Positions 42,647 to 51,949 are shown, counted from the first letter of the stretch. The stretch: DNA of 64,000 nucleotides from Natronorubrum halophilum (GCF_003670115.1 NZ_QQTY01000005.1:404535-468534); one strand, 5' to 3'. A program made the numbers and translations. The notes: generated by a model from the sequence alone, not told the origin.

Positions 42647-43258
42647 ATGACCACAACCGAAACCACGGACGAACTCATGGAGGCGACCTACGCCGCGCTG
42701 TGCAAGCACGGCTACGCGTCGCTTCGCATGCAAGATATCGCGGACGAATCGTCGAAGAGTAAAGCCACGCTGCACTACCACTACGAGAGCAAACAGGACC
42801 TCCTCTACGCGTTGCTCGACCACCTTACGGACTCCTTTGCCGACCGGATCGAAACGCTCGAGGGCGAGACGCCCGCCGCCCAGTTGCTCTCACTCGTCGA
42901 ACAGTATCTCTCGCCGGGGGCGGACGATTCGATCGAGGAGTTCCGGACGGCGCTGCTCGAGATCAAGGCCCAGGGGCCGTACGACGACCGGTTTCGCGAA
43001 GAGCTCACGGAGTTCGATCGGATGCTCCACGGTCGGATCCGATCGCTCCTCGAGGCCGGGCAGGCGGACGGCATCTTCCGCGACGAGATCGATCCGGACG
43101 AGACGGCCGAGTTCATCGTCACGGTGTTGAACGGCGCGCAGATGCGTCACGTCGCCGTCGATCACCCGCCGGAACGGACGTACGCGATGCTCGAGACGTA
43201 CGTCTGTCGCCAACTGCTTACGGACGACACCGATCGATCGGAGGGCACCTTCGAGTGA
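42647..43258 (+). CDS. TetR/AcrR family transcriptional regulator
   Basis: A 203-residue repressor. The N-terminal HTH domain reads LMEATYAALCKHGYASLRMQ, DIADESSKSKATLHYHYESK, QDLLYALLDHLTDSF. The C-terminal ligand domain is helical (AAQLLSLVEQYLSPGADDSI, RFREELTEFDRMLHGRIRSL). Its stop overlaps the GTG start of a MATE exporter by four bases (GTGA), so it probably represses that exporter and responds to a transported compound. A palindrome at 42462-42477 is the likely operator. The ATG at 42647 is the first good start after the MITE-like element. Confidence 0.93.
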   Translation: MTTTETTDELMEATYAALCKHGYASLRMQDIADESSKSKATLHYHYESKQDLLYALLDHLTDSFADRIETLEGETPAAQLLSLVEQYLSPGADDSIEEFRTALLEIKAQGPYDDRFREELTEFDRMLHGRIRSLLEAGQADGIFRDEIDPDETAEFIVTVLNGAQMRHVAVDHPPERTYAMLETYVCRQLLTDDTDRSEGTFE

Positions 43259-44772
43259 CCGTTCGCGAGCACTTGAACGCGATCTTCAAGTCGCCGGACG
43301 AGCTCGACCTGACCACGGGAGGCATCGCGAAGCCGTTGATCTACCTCTCGATTCCGCTCATCATCACGAACCTCCTGCAGGTTACCTACAACCTCGCGGA
43401 CACGTTCTGGCTCGGCAAACACAGCACCACGTCGCTCGCGGCGATCAGCTTCGCGTTCCCGATGGTGTTTTTCCTCATCGCGCTCGCGCTCGGGGTGTCG
43501 GTCGCCGGGAGCGTCCTCGTCGCCCAGTACACGGGTGCCGGAGAGACCGAAGAAGCTGAGTACGCCGCCTCGCAGACGATCTCGTACGCGGTCATCGCCT
43601 CGGTGGTCCTCGGCGCGGTCGGCTACGTCTTCATCGACGACGTCCTCGGATTGCTGGGTGCCTCCGCCGATGTCGCACCGCTCGTCACCGCGTACATGGA
43701 GGTCTACTCCGTCGGCCTGGTCGCCGTCTTCGGCTTCTTCATCTTCCTGGCGCTCATGCGCGGCTACGGCGACACGGTCACGCCGATGCTCGTGATGTTC
43801 GGGTCGGTCGTCCTCAACATCGTCCTCGACCCGTTCCTCATCTTCGGGTTCGAAAACAACCCGCTCTTCGGCTACCTGGGGATGGGCGGCCTCGAGACCG
43901 AACTGTTCGCGCTCACCGGCTACGCCGGGTCGGGAATCGAGGGCGCCGCGATCGCCACCGTCTTCTCTCGAGCGCTGGCGTTCGCCGTCGGCCTCGCCAT
44001 CATGTTCCGTGGCACCCACGGCGTTCGGATCCGCCTCGACCAGATGAAACCCGACCTCAGTTACGCGCGACGGCTCGTCGATATCGGCACCCCGGCGTCC
44101 GTCGAGGGCACCGCGCGGGCGCTCTCGATCAACCTGCTGTTGGTCATCATCGCCGTCTTTCCCGAGACGGTCGTCGCCGCGTTCGGGATCGGGACCCGCG
44201 TGTTCTCGGTCATCTTCCTCCCCGCGATCGCGTTCTCGCAGGGCGTCGAGACGATGACGGGTCAGAACATCGGTGCCGAAAACTACGACCGCGCGGAGCG
44301 GACGAACCACTTCGGGGCGAAGGTGTTGCTCGTCACGCTCAGCGGCCTCGGCGTGCTCGTCTTCCTCGCCGCCGCGCCGATCGTCTCCATTTTCACCACC
44401 GATTCCGCGGTGGTCGAAGAGGGGGCGACGTTCCTCCGGTACACCGCGCTGACGTTCGGCTTCATGGGCGTGATGCGCGCCTACAGCGGCGGCTTCCGCG
44501 GGGCCGGAAAGACGATGATCGCGGCCGTGATCTCCGTGCTCACGCTCGGCATCATCCGCTTCCCGCTCGCGTGGCTCGGCGCGTATTACCTCGGCTCGAG
44601 CGGCGTCTGGCTCGCCTTCGCCGTCTCGACCGTCATCGGCGGCGGTATCGCCTACGTCTGGTTCACGTGGGTCGACTGGCTCGACGACTCCGTCGTCACC
44701 ACGGATGCGCCCGTCGGCGGGACGAACATCGCCGGCGAGAACGCCTGCAGCGAGAACGTCGGTGACGACTGA
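43255..44772 (+). CDS. MATE-family multidrug/cation efflux transporter
   Basis: A 505-residue membrane transporter with 12 helices, arranged as two homologous halves. ITNLLQVTYNLADTFWLGKH is the typical first-helix region. FGSVVLNIVLDPFLIFGF (about 180-197) and GFMGVMRAYSGGFRGAGKTM are repeat-half counterparts. It exports drugs or metabolites against Na+ or H+. The GTG start at 43255 overlaps the tetR stop. The C-terminal 30 residues form a polar tail with two cysteines. Confidence 0.93.
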   Translation: MTVREHLNAIFKSPDELDLTTGGIAKPLIYLSIPLIITNLLQVTYNLADTFWLGKHSTTSLAAISFAFPMVFFLIALALGVSVAGSVLVAQYTGAGETEEAEYAASQTISYAVIASVVLGAVGYVFIDDVLGLLGASADVAPLVTAYMEVYSVGLVAVFGFFIFLALMRGYGDTVTPMLVMFGSVVLNIVLDPFLIFGFENNPLFGYLGMGGLETELFALTGYAGSGIEGAAIATVFSRALAFAVGLAIMFRGTHGVRIRLDQMKPDLSYARRLVDIGTPASVEGTARALSINLLLVIIAVFPETVVAAFGIGTRVFSVIFLPAIAFSQGVETMTGQNIGAENYDRAERTNHFGAKVLLVTLSGLGVLVFLAAAPIVSIFTTDSAVVEEGATFLRYTALTFGFMGVMRAYSGGFRGAGKTMIAAVISVLTLGIIRFPLAWLGAYYLGSSGVWLAFAVSTVIGGGIAYVWFTWVDWLDDSVVTTDAPVGGTNIAGENACSENVGDD

Positions 44773-44882
44773 CCCGGTCGGCGAATCCGACTCCGACGTC
44801 CGTTCGCCCTCTTACAGCACTGTGACGCACACGCCCGGATCCAGCCGCAAGTGATTAAGTCCCACGCTCGAGAGTGTTGGAC

Positions 44883-45875
44883 ATGGTAACCTTCCTCTCC
44901 GGGGGCACCGGAACGCCGAAGCTGTTGGACGGTGCTGCCGCCGCGTTCTCACCGGAGGAAACCACCGTTATCGCCAACACCGGCGACGACGTCGAACTCG
45001 GCGGACTGTTCGTCTCGCCGGACGTCGACACGCTGCTTTTTCAGGGCGGTGGGGTACTCGATCGCGAGACGTGGTGGGGAATCGACGGCGATACGCACCG
45101 GACCAACGCGGCGCTATCGGACATCGCGTCGGCCGCGGGGCTCCCCGACGGCCCGCAGTACCTTCCCAAGGAGCAACAGACCGCGGGACGGGACATCGCG
45201 AACTGGCGGCGCTTCTCGGGAGTCGCCGAGTTCATGACGATCGGCGACCGCGATCGAGCCGTTCACATCACGCGAACGAGCCTGCTGGATCAGGGCCACA
45301 CGCTGAGCGAGGCGATCCGGCGACTCGCCGACGGGTTCGGGTTGACGATCGATCTGTTGCCGATGAGCGACGATCCCGTCGCCAGCCTCGTCCACACCGA
45401 CGAGGGCATGATGCACTTCCAGGAGTACTGGGTCGCCCGCCGCGGCGAACCGGCCGTCGAAACCGTCGAGTTCCGCGGGTCCTCGAACGCCGAACCCGCG
45501 CCGGGCGTGATCGACGCGCTCGAAGACACGGTCGTTATCGGCCCCTCGAATCCGGTGACCAGTATTGGACCGATGCTGACGTTACCGGGTGTCGCCGACA
45601 CGCTCAGCCAGTCGACGGTCGTCGCGGTCTCGCCGTTCCTCGGCGACGACGCCTTTTCGGGACCCGCGGGCGATCTCATGGCGGCGGTCAACGCGGAACC
45701 GAGCACCGAGGGGCTCGCGACGGCCTACCCCTTCGCCGACGCGTTCGTGATCGACGACGCCGACGACGCCGCGTTCGACCGCCCGACGGTGCAGACGGAC
45801 ATCAGGATCGACTCGCCCGAGGATGCCGCACGGGTTACCCGTGCGATCACGGACGCGATCGACCGCGTGGAGTAA
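44883..45875 (+). CDS. cofD: 2-phospho-L-lactate transferase CofD
   Basis: Joins the deazaflavin Fo with activated phospholactate or phosphoenolpyruvate to make F420-0, precursor of coenzyme F420. 330 residues, the standard length. The N-terminus [20 protein letters not shown] carries the Rossmann glycine motif. [20 protein letters not shown] and [20 protein letters not shown] are conserved Fo-binding segments. [20 protein letters not shown] and [19 protein letters not shown] are further signatures. Followed after 3 bases by a Dus-like gene and, further on, by CitG-like and DUF447 genes. The cluster hints at a cofactor theme. Confidence 0.95.
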   Translation: MVTFLSGGTGTPKLLDGAAAAFSPEETTVIANTGDDVELGGLFVSPDVDTLLFQGGGVLDRETWWGIDGDTHRTNAALSDIASAAGLPDGPQYLPKEQQTAGRDIANWRRFSGVAEFMTIGDRDRAVHITRTSLLDQGHTLSEAIRRLADGFGLTIDLLPMSDDPVASLVHTDEGMMHFQEYWVARRGEPAVETVEFRGSSNAEPAPGVIDALEDTVVIGPSNPVTSIGPMLTLPGVADTLSQSTVVAVSPFLGDDAFSGPAGDLMAAVNAEPSTEGLATAYPFADAFVIDDADDAAFDRPTVQTDIRIDSPEDAARVTRAITDAIDRVE

Positions 45876-45878
45876 CCC

Positions 45879-46631
45879 GTGTTCACACCACCTCTCGCAC
45901 TCGCGAGCCTCAGCGGCGAAGCGGACGCCGAGTGGGCCAGCGCCGGTGCCGACTACGCGGGCGCGGCGTTTCTCGGCGGCATCGCCATCGACGACGACGC
46001 TCGAGCGGCCGCACGGGACCTCCGCGAGCGCGATCGAACCGAGTTTCTCCCCGACGATCCCATCGCGTTCATCGATCGGGAACTCGCCGCGCTCGAGGCG
46101 ACGCCGATCCGACCCGCCTTCAACGTCCGTAGCGCGACCTCCGATCCGATCCCCGACGCCGCGCGAGTCTGTCGGGATCGAGGCGCACTGCTCGAACTCA
46201 ACGCCCACTGCCGACAGGACGAACTGTGTGCGGTCGGTTGCGGCGAGACGCTCCTGCGAGATTCCGACCGGCTCCGTGCGTACGTCGACCGGGCGGCCGC
46301 GACCGGCGTTACCGTCGGCGTGAAGGTCCGCGCGGAGGTTCCCGGCGTCGAACTGCCGGCGCTCGCCCGAGAGCTCGAGGCCGCTGGCGCAGCGTTCGTC
46401 CACATCGACGCGATGGACACCGAATCGATCGTTCGCGACGTCGTCGACGCGACGGAGCTGTTCGTCATCGCCAACAACGGCGTCCGCGAGGAGGCGACCG
46501 TCCGCGAGTACGTCGACTACGGTGCCGACGCGGTCAGCGTCGGGCGACCCAGCGACAACCCGGTCGTCTTAGCGCGCGTTCGCGACGCCGTGGATCGGCA
46601 GTTCGGCCTCGAGCCGAAGCCCTCGAACTGA
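45879..46631 (+). CDS. Dus-like TIM-barrel protein (tRNA-dihydrouridine-synthase-related)
   Basis: A 250-residue protein starting at a GTG three bases after the cofD stop. It resembles the FMN-binding TIM barrel of dihydrouridine synthases: FLGGIAIDDDARAAARDL, LLELNAHCRQDELCAVGCGE, VTVGVKVRAEVPGVELPALA, FVHIDAMDTESIVRDVV, VIANNGVREEATVREYVDYG and ADAVSVGRPSDNPVV. The C-terminal helical domain of true Dus enzymes is missing (usual length 320 or more). The NAHC segment parallels the catalytic Cys region. Some archaeal members are linked to methanogen-type cofactor genes, so an alternative flavin-dependent role is possible. Confidence 0.75.
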   Translation: MFTPPLALASLSGEADAEWASAGADYAGAAFLGGIAIDDDARAAARDLRERDRTEFLPDDPIAFIDRELAALEATPIRPAFNVRSATSDPIPDAARVCRDRGALLELNAHCRQDELCAVGCGETLLRDSDRLRAYVDRAAATGVTVGVKVRAEVPGVELPALARELEAAGAAFVHIDAMDTESIVRDVVDATELFVIANNGVREEATVREYVDYGADAVSVGRPSDNPVVLARVRDAVDRQFGLEPKPSN

Positions 46632-46703
46632 GATCGCGTATAAAGCGGCGACTCGTGCAGCCGATCCCGTATCAGTGGTGCGTCCAATCTCGAGCTAGAA
46701 CCA

Positions 46704-46922
46704 ATGGGCCGTCGCGAGTACGCGGGCGATATGCGCTGGGGGTGGCAGTGTCCCCGGTGTGACGCGGACGTACCGGTCGACAGCGATCCCCACTCGGAGA
46801 CGTTTTACTGGGCGTGTCCGGTCGACGACTGTCCGTCGGTCGGGTTCGGCTTTTCCTCGAGACGCCGCGCACGGATCGCCCTCCGAGAGTATCGCGAGGC
46901 GTACCAGAACATCTATCGGTGA
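46704..46922 (+). CDS. Small zinc-ribbon protein
   Basis: A 72-residue protein, MGRREYAGDMRWGWQCPRCD, with CPRC and later ACPVDDCPSVGFGFSSRRRA. It has four cysteines for one zinc site and a basic helical end REYREAYQNIYR. It looks nucleic-acid- or protein-binding. It is 72 bases downstream of the Dus-like gene. Family not recognised. Confidence 0.8.
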   Translation: MGRREYAGDMRWGWQCPRCDADVPVDSDPHSETFYWACPVDDCPSVGFGFSSRRRARIALREYREAYQNIYR

Positions 46923-46962
46923 TCGATAGCTCCCGCCGGAACCGCTCGATAACTGCGGGCAC

Positions 46963-47169
46963 TTACTGCTCGCTGGAGAATGTTGTCTCGATACGCGAGA
47001 TAGCTGCGAGTATTTTATACAGTGCTCTGGCCACCATCAGTAACAGGACCACAATAAGAGAGAGAAGTATTTTCCCGCTTATTAACCCGTAGAACAGGAC
47101 AACAGCAGAGAACACGAATCCAACGACGATAATCAGATCAGAGCTCAGATCCTCCTCTGTTTGCTTCAT
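46963..47169 (-). CDS. Small AT-rich membrane protein
   Basis: A 68-residue protein, MKQTEEDLSSDLIIVVGFVF, with two hydrophobic helices (SAVVLFYGLISGK and ILLSLIVVLLLMVARALYKI). Codons are far more AT-rich than in neighbours, and the flanking bases 47170-47230 are also AT-rich. This suggests horizontally acquired DNA. Function unknown. Confidence 0.6.
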   Translation of the reverse strand: MKQTEEDLSSDLIIVVGFVFSAVVLFYGLISGKILLSLIVVLLLMVARALYKILAAISRIETTFSSEQ

Positions 47170-47401
47170 GTCGAACTAATCAATACTAATTTAATTTTCG
47201 CGAATTTATACTACTCAGTATGTGTTACTCCTGCACTGAATTCGGGCTTCACGACCGGGTTCGAATACTGAAGCCGTGCGATCACGTGATGATTTCCATA
47301 CTCTCACCAACAACTCCGTCTCGAGAGAACACGGAACGAGCCGACGCCTCACGGACGAACGGAAACACAGCCCTAAAGTCTCCCGACTCGTAGCGGAAGT
47401 C

Positions 47402-48253
47402 ATGCGAACGCCGGCGCAGAACGCGGAACTGGCACTCCTGCTCGAGGTCGCGGGGACCCCCAAACCGGGAAACGTCGACCGCCACCGGGACCTGGAGGAC
47501 TTGCGATTCGAACACTTCCTCGCGGGCGCGGTGGGGGCCCAGGAGGGACTCGAGCTGGCAGCCAACGGCGGCGCGGTCGGCCCCGCGTTCGAGCGGAGCG
47601 TCGAGGGGATGGCCGCCCAGGGCGGCGGCAATACTCAATTCGGTGCCATCCTGTTGCTCGTCCCGCTGGTCCGTGCGGCCCGCGAGGACCTGTCACAGCC
47701 GATCGTCGAGTCGGTCTGCGAGGAGACCACTGTCGCCGACGCGGCCGGATTTTACCGGGCGTTCGATCACGTCGACGTTTTCGTCGGTGAGCCGCCCGCG
47801 GAGATGGAACCCCTCGACGTCCGCCGGGGAAGCGACGCGGTGCCGGCGCTCGAGGAACGCGGACTGACGCTGCTCGACGTGATGAGCCGGAGCGTCCCTG
47901 GCGACGACGTGGCCCGCGAGTGGGTGAGCGGGTTCGAGCGCTCCTTTACGGCTGCCGAACGGCTCGCCGACGCCGATGGCCCGCTGACGGAGCGCGCCGC
48001 GGCCGTCTTCCTCACGCTGCTCGCCGATCGACCCGACACGCTCGTCGCGACCCGCAGCGGCGAGGCCGTCGCGCGAGAGGTGACCGGGCGCGCGGCCGAC
48101 CTGCTCGAGCGGGACGCATTGGAGACCGACCGGGAAGCCGTCGAGTCCTTCGCCGACGACCTCGTTTCCCGCGGCGTCAACCCGGGGACGACGGCGGATA
48201 TCACCGCAGCCGGGCTGTTCATCGCCCTCGAGCGCGGGGCGATTACCGTATGA
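47402..48253 (+). CDS. CitG-like triphosphoribosyl-dephospho-CoA-synthase family protein
   Basis: A 283-residue protein of the CitG/MdcB family in the archaeal subgroup. Motifs: LLLEVAGTPKPGNVDRHRDL (the P-G-N-V-x-R/D-x-H signature), FEHFLAGAVGAQEGLELAAN, GGGNTQFGAILLLVPLVRAA and NPGTTADITAAGLFIALERG. In bacteria the family makes the prosthetic-group precursor of citrate lyase. Haloarchaea lack that lyase and the role here is unknown. In other archaea this gene occurs near methanopterin/methanofuran cofactor genes (from memory). It overlaps the DUF447 gene by four bases. The ATG at 47402 is chosen over one at 47276. Confidence 0.85.
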   Translation: MRTPAQNAELALLLEVAGTPKPGNVDRHRDLEDLRFEHFLAGAVGAQEGLELAANGGAVGPAFERSVEGMAAQGGGNTQFGAILLLVPLVRAAREDLSQPIVESVCEETTVADAAGFYRAFDHVDVFVGEPPAEMEPLDVRRGSDAVPALEERGLTLLDVMSRSVPGDDVAREWVSGFERSFTAAERLADADGPLTERAAAVFLTLLADRPDTLVATRSGEAVAREVTGRAADLLERDALETDREAVESFADDLVSRGVNPGTTADITAAGLFIALERGAITV

Positions 48254-48870
48254 CCGACGACCGATCTCGGTCGACCGACGGTCCCGATGCCGATCCGGCC
48301 GCCGAGTGGCCCGTCACCCTGTCGGGCGTGACCGAATCCGTCGTTGCGACGCTCGGTCCCAACGACCGCTGGAACGTCGCCGCCCTCGGGCTCTTCGCCG
48401 GCGACGCCGACACACCCGTCACCGCTCGCACGTGGGGCAACACCCGAACCCGGCGGAATTTCCACCGACGGGGGGAGGGGTACGTCCAGTTCGTCGACGA
48501 CCCCGTCGTCTTCGCCGACGCCGCGCTCTCGATCGTCGAGCGCGAGGAGCCGATCCTCGAGTCCGCGAACGCGTGGGCACGCGTCGCCGTCGAGCGGATC
48601 GGTTCGGGCACCGACGAGCGGACCGAGTGGGAGCGGTGGGCGCTCCGACCGATCGACGCCGACGTCGAGACCGAGACGGTGCCGACGATCGACCGCGGGT
48701 TCGGGGCCGTCGTCGAAGCCACCGTCGCCGCCTCGCGACTCGAGGTGTCGGGATACGACGAAACCCGGCTTCGCGAGCGACTCGAGCACTACGCGTCGGT
48801 GGTCGACCGGGCCGGAGGGCCGCGCGAACGCGAGGCGCTCGAGCGCGTCCGCGAGCACTCGGCGTGGTGA
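48250..48870 (+). CDS. DUF447 family protein (FMN-binding split-barrel-like)
   Basis: A 206-residue protein. VTLSGVTESVVATLGPNDRW and NVAALGLFAGDADTPVTART are the conserved N-terminal segments. TWGNTRTRRNFHRRGEGYVQ and FVDDPVVFADAALSIVEREE follow, then PRERDRE-type helices. The split-barrel fold suggests flavin binding. DUF447 members sit beside CitG-like and cofactor genes in methanogens and methylotrophs (from memory). The ATGA overlap with the CitG-like gene shows co-translation. Confidence 0.85.
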   Translation: MTDDRSRSTDGPDADPAAEWPVTLSGVTESVVATLGPNDRWNVAALGLFAGDADTPVTARTWGNTRTRRNFHRRGEGYVQFVDDPVVFADAALSIVEREEPILESANAWARVAVERIGSGTDERTEWERWALRPIDADVETETVPTIDRGFGAVVEATVAASRLEVSGYDETRLRERLEHYASVVDRAGGPREREALERVREHSAW

Positions 48871-49141
48871 ACTGTAGTCGGCGTGATGAACTGCGGTGGT
48901 CTTTGTCCTGTCCGGTGGTCGGCGATATCGCCAACAGGGCCGCTTCGGTGGGTGCGATCTCACGGGATCGATTTGTCGATAGCGATCGATAATTCACGAT
49001 CCTGAGGCGACGCGAAGGTTTTGTCACTGGACGTGGGGAATCAGCGTATGTCGATCGTGAAAACCGGCGAAAGCCGGTCGCTCGCGAGTTCTTTCGGCGA
49101 GTGTCGACCCGAGAGCCGGCGCGTTGGAGGTCGGTGAACCC

Positions 49142-50371
49142 GTGTCCACCCACGTCGATCCCGACCTCATCGTGCTCGTCGCAGCCATCGTCGGACTCGG
49201 CGTCGCCGCTCAGTTTCTGGCGACGAAGTACCGCGTCCCGAGCGTTCTCTTTCTCATCCTCGCGGGCGTCGCTATCGGGCCCGAGGGACTCGGCCTCGTC
49301 ACGGCAGACACCTTCGGCGAAGCGCTCTCGACCATCGTCGGGGTGAGCGTCGCCATCATCGTCTTCGAGGGCTCGTTTCGGCTCGAACTCGGGATTCTCC
49401 GACACGCACCGCGGGCGGTCGGACGGTTGGTCACGGTCGGCGCGGCGATCGCGTTTTTCGGGACGGCGCTAACCGTTCGGCTCCTGCTCGAGACGGGCTG
49501 GGATATCGCACTTCTCGTCGGCGCGTTACTCGTCGCGACCGGCCCGACGGTTATCACGCCGATTCTCGCGGTGGTTCGCGTCCGCGAGGACGTCGCGACG
49601 ACGCTCGAGGTGGAGGGGATCGTCAACGACGTCACCGCCGCGATCCTCGCGATCGTCATTTTCAAAGCGATGACGTCCCGGGCGCTCTCGCCGGACGGCT
49701 ACGTCGTCCTGTTCGCCGAGCGTCTCGGGGCGGGGATTCTCATCGGACTCGCGATCGCGGGCGTGGTCTGGCTCCTCCTAACGCGGGTCGAACTCCCGAC
49801 CCAGGAATCGATACGGACGGCGCGGTTGCTGGCGCTGGCCGGGGCCGTCGTCGCGTTCGCCATCGCGGATTCGCTGTTCTCGGAAGCCGGTATCGCGGCC
49901 GCGGCCACTGCGGGGTTCACGCTCGGAAACCTCGAGCTTCCCCACCGCGAACATATCCTGCAGTTCAAACAGGACGTGACCGTACTCGTCCTCTCGTTCG
50001 TCTTTATCACGCTCGCCGCGTTGCTCGAGTTCTCGGAACTCTTCGCGCTCGGCACCGCCGGCGTGGCGCTCGTCGTCGTCTTAATGTTCGTCCTCCGTCC
50101 GCTGCTCGTCTTCGTCTCGACAGTCGGCGGGCGGTTTACGGTCCGGGAACGACTGTTCATCAGTTTCGTCGGTCCTCGGGGGATCGTCCCGGCGTCGGTC
50201 GCGACCCTGTTCGCCATCCGGCTCCGGACGGCCGCGCCGCCGACGAATCCCGCGGGTGCGGATATCGTGCTCGGGTCGGTCTTTCTCGTTATTCTCGTGA
50301 CCGTCGTCCTCGAGGCGGGTCTCGCGAGACAGATCGCCACCGTCCTCGGGGTGATTCGGTCGGAGGAGTGA
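49142..50371 (+). CDS. Sodium/proton antiporter of the CPA family (KefB/NhaP-like)
   Basis: A 409-residue membrane protein with about 12-13 helices, starting near VSTHVDPDLIVLVAAIVGLG. The family patterns YRVPSVLFLILAGVAIGPEG, GALLVATGPTVITPILAVVR, and GIVNDVTAAILAIVIFKAM (with the ion-binding Asp in VND) are visible. The C-terminal region VGPRGIVPASVATLFAIRL is the usual R-G-I/V segment. No TrkA domain is fused. It exchanges H+ for Na+ or K+. The GTG at 49142 is chosen over a TTG at 49124. Gap of 271 bases upstream contains no gene. Confidence 0.88.
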   Translation: MSTHVDPDLIVLVAAIVGLGVAAQFLATKYRVPSVLFLILAGVAIGPEGLGLVTADTFGEALSTIVGVSVAIIVFEGSFRLELGILRHAPRAVGRLVTVGAAIAFFGTALTVRLLLETGWDIALLVGALLVATGPTVITPILAVVRVREDVATTLEVEGIVNDVTAAILAIVIFKAMTSRALSPDGYVVLFAERLGAGILIGLAIAGVVWLLLTRVELPTQESIRTARLLALAGAVVAFAIADSLFSEAGIAAAATAGFTLGNLELPHREHILQFKQDVTVLVLSFVFITLAALLEFSELFALGTAGVALVVVLMFVLRPLLVFVSTVGGRFTVRERLFISFVGPRGIVPASVATLFAIRLRTAAPPTNPAGADIVLGSVFLVILVTVVLEAGLARQIATVLGVIRSEE

Positions 50372-50572
50372 CGCCCGGATCCGACCAGTTCGCCGCCGTC
50401 TCGAAGGACGGCCGGAGCTGTTCAGCCTGCTGGTAACGGGTCGCCGAGCGCGTGTCGTCAGGTGCGTGGTTCGAAACCCGTTCGCACACCCGTGGACGCA
50501 CCGTACCCGTTCTCGCTATCGCCCACCGGGAGAAATGGTGCGTTATAAGAGTCTCTAGAAAGAATCCCCTCT

Positions 50573-50767
50573 ATGGCAATCAAACCGGCCTACGTCAAGA
50601 AGACCGGAAAGCTCCTCCTGGAGCGGTACCCGGACGCGTTCACCACCGATTTCGAACAGAACAAAGACAGCGTCACCAAGCTCACCGACGTCGAGTCCAA
50701 GGGCGTCCGCAACCGCATCGCGGGCTACGTCACCCGAAAGAAGAGCAGCGCCCAGGCGGCCGCATAA
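50573..50767 (+). CDS. rps17e: 30S ribosomal protein S17e
   Basis: A 64-residue small-subunit protein, the usual archaeal length. MAIKPAYVKKTGKLLLERYP, DAFTTDFEQNKDSVTKLTDV and ESKGVRNRIAGYVTRKKSSA match the family. The last residues SAQAAA are a short Ala tail. The ATG at 50573 lies 15-20 bases after an AT-rich CGTTATAAGAG segment that resembles a promoter. Next gene is asd on the same strand. Confidence 0.95.
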   Translation: MAIKPAYVKKTGKLLLERYPDAFTTDFEQNKDSVTKLTDVESKGVRNRIAGYVTRKKSSAQAAA

Positions 50768-50914
50768 GCTGGCTTTCTCCTCGAGTTCGACGGCCCTGAG
50801 CCGCGGGACTCGATACTCAGGGGGCCGCCGTGGCGGCGCGAGGAGGCCGGTCGCGAGAGCCGCGGTCGGCGAAAACCCAAACGGTTTTGCGGACACAACT
50901 CCGAGTCCCGGAAA

Positions 50915-51949
50915 ATGGCAGTACGAGTAGGCGTCCTCGGCGCGACCGGTGCCGTCGGACAGCGACTGATTCAACTTCTCGATCCCCACCCGGAGTTCGA
51001 GATCGCCGCACTGACCGCAAGCGAATCGAGCGCCGGTAAGACGTACCGGCAGGCCGCAAAGTGGCGCGTCGACAGCCCGATCCCCGAGGCCGTCGCGGAC
51101 ACGACCGTCACCGCGACCGAACCCGGCGAGGTCCCAAACGACGTCGACCTGCTGTTCTCGTCGCTCCCCTCGAGCGTCGGCGCGGCGGTCGAGGCCCCGT
51201 TCTGCGAAGAGGGCTACATCGTCTCCTCGAACTCCTCGAACGGCCGGATGGACGACGACGTTCCGCTCGTCATCCCGGAGGTCAACGCCGACCACCTCGA
51301 CCTACTCGAGGTCCAGCGCGACGAGCGCGGCTGGGACGGCGCGCTGGTCAAAAACCCCAACTGCTCGACGATCACCTTCGTCCCTACGCTCGCCGCGCTC
51401 GCTGAGTTCGGCCTCGAGAAGGTTCACGTCGCGACCTTGCAGGCCGTCTCCGGCGCCGGCTACGACGGCGTCTCCTCGATGGAGATCATCGACAACGCCA
51501 TCCCCTACATCGGCAGCGAGGAGGACAAACTCGAGACCGAGTCGCGAAAGCTGCTCGGCGAGTTCGACGGTGCCGAACTGAGCCACAACGAGATGGACGT
51601 CGCGGCCTCCTGTAACCGCATCCCGACGATCGACGGCCACCTCGAGAACGTCTGGGTCGAGACCGAAGACGATCTCACCGCCGCGGACGCCGCCGAAGCC
51701 ATGGAATCATACCCGTCGCTGGACCTGCGCTCCTCGCCGGATCCACTCATCCACGTCTTCGAAGAGCCCGACCGCCCGCAGCCGCGGATGGACCGCACCC
51801 TCGGTGACGGGATGGCCATCGCCGCGGGCGGCCTGCGCGAATCGGCGTTCGGGCTGCAGTACAACTGCCTCGCCCACAACACCATCCGCGGTGCCGCCGG
51901 CGCGAGCGTCCTGAACGGCGAACTGCTGCTCGAGAACGGCTACCTCTAG
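50915..51949 (+). CDS. asd: Aspartate-semialdehyde dehydrogenase
   Basis: NADP-dependent enzyme converting aspartyl phosphate to aspartate semialdehyde for lysine, threonine and methionine synthesis. 344 residues. The Rossmann start is VRVGVLGATGAVGQRLIQLL. The nucleophilic Cys is in KNPNCSTITF. GAGYDGVSSMEIIDNAIPYI and EMDVAASCNRIPTIDGHLEN hold the substrate-binding and His/Glu regions. Archaeal/fungal-type ASADH. The ATG at 50915 gives the standard N-terminus. Confidence 0.95.
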   Translation: MAVRVGVLGATGAVGQRLIQLLDPHPEFEIAALTASESSAGKTYRQAAKWRVDSPIPEAVADTTVTATEPGEVPNDVDLLFSSLPSSVGAAVEAPFCEEGYIVSSNSSNGRMDDDVPLVIPEVNADHLDLLEVQRDERGWDGALVKNPNCSTITFVPTLAALAEFGLEKVHVATLQAVSGAGYDGVSSMEIIDNAIPYIGSEEDKLETESRKLLGEFDGAELSHNEMDVAASCNRIPTIDGHLENVWVETEDDLTAADAAEAMESYPSLDLRSSPDPLIHVFEEPDRPQPRMDRTLGDGMAIAAGGLRESAFGLQYNCLAHNTIRGAAGASVLNGELLLENGYL

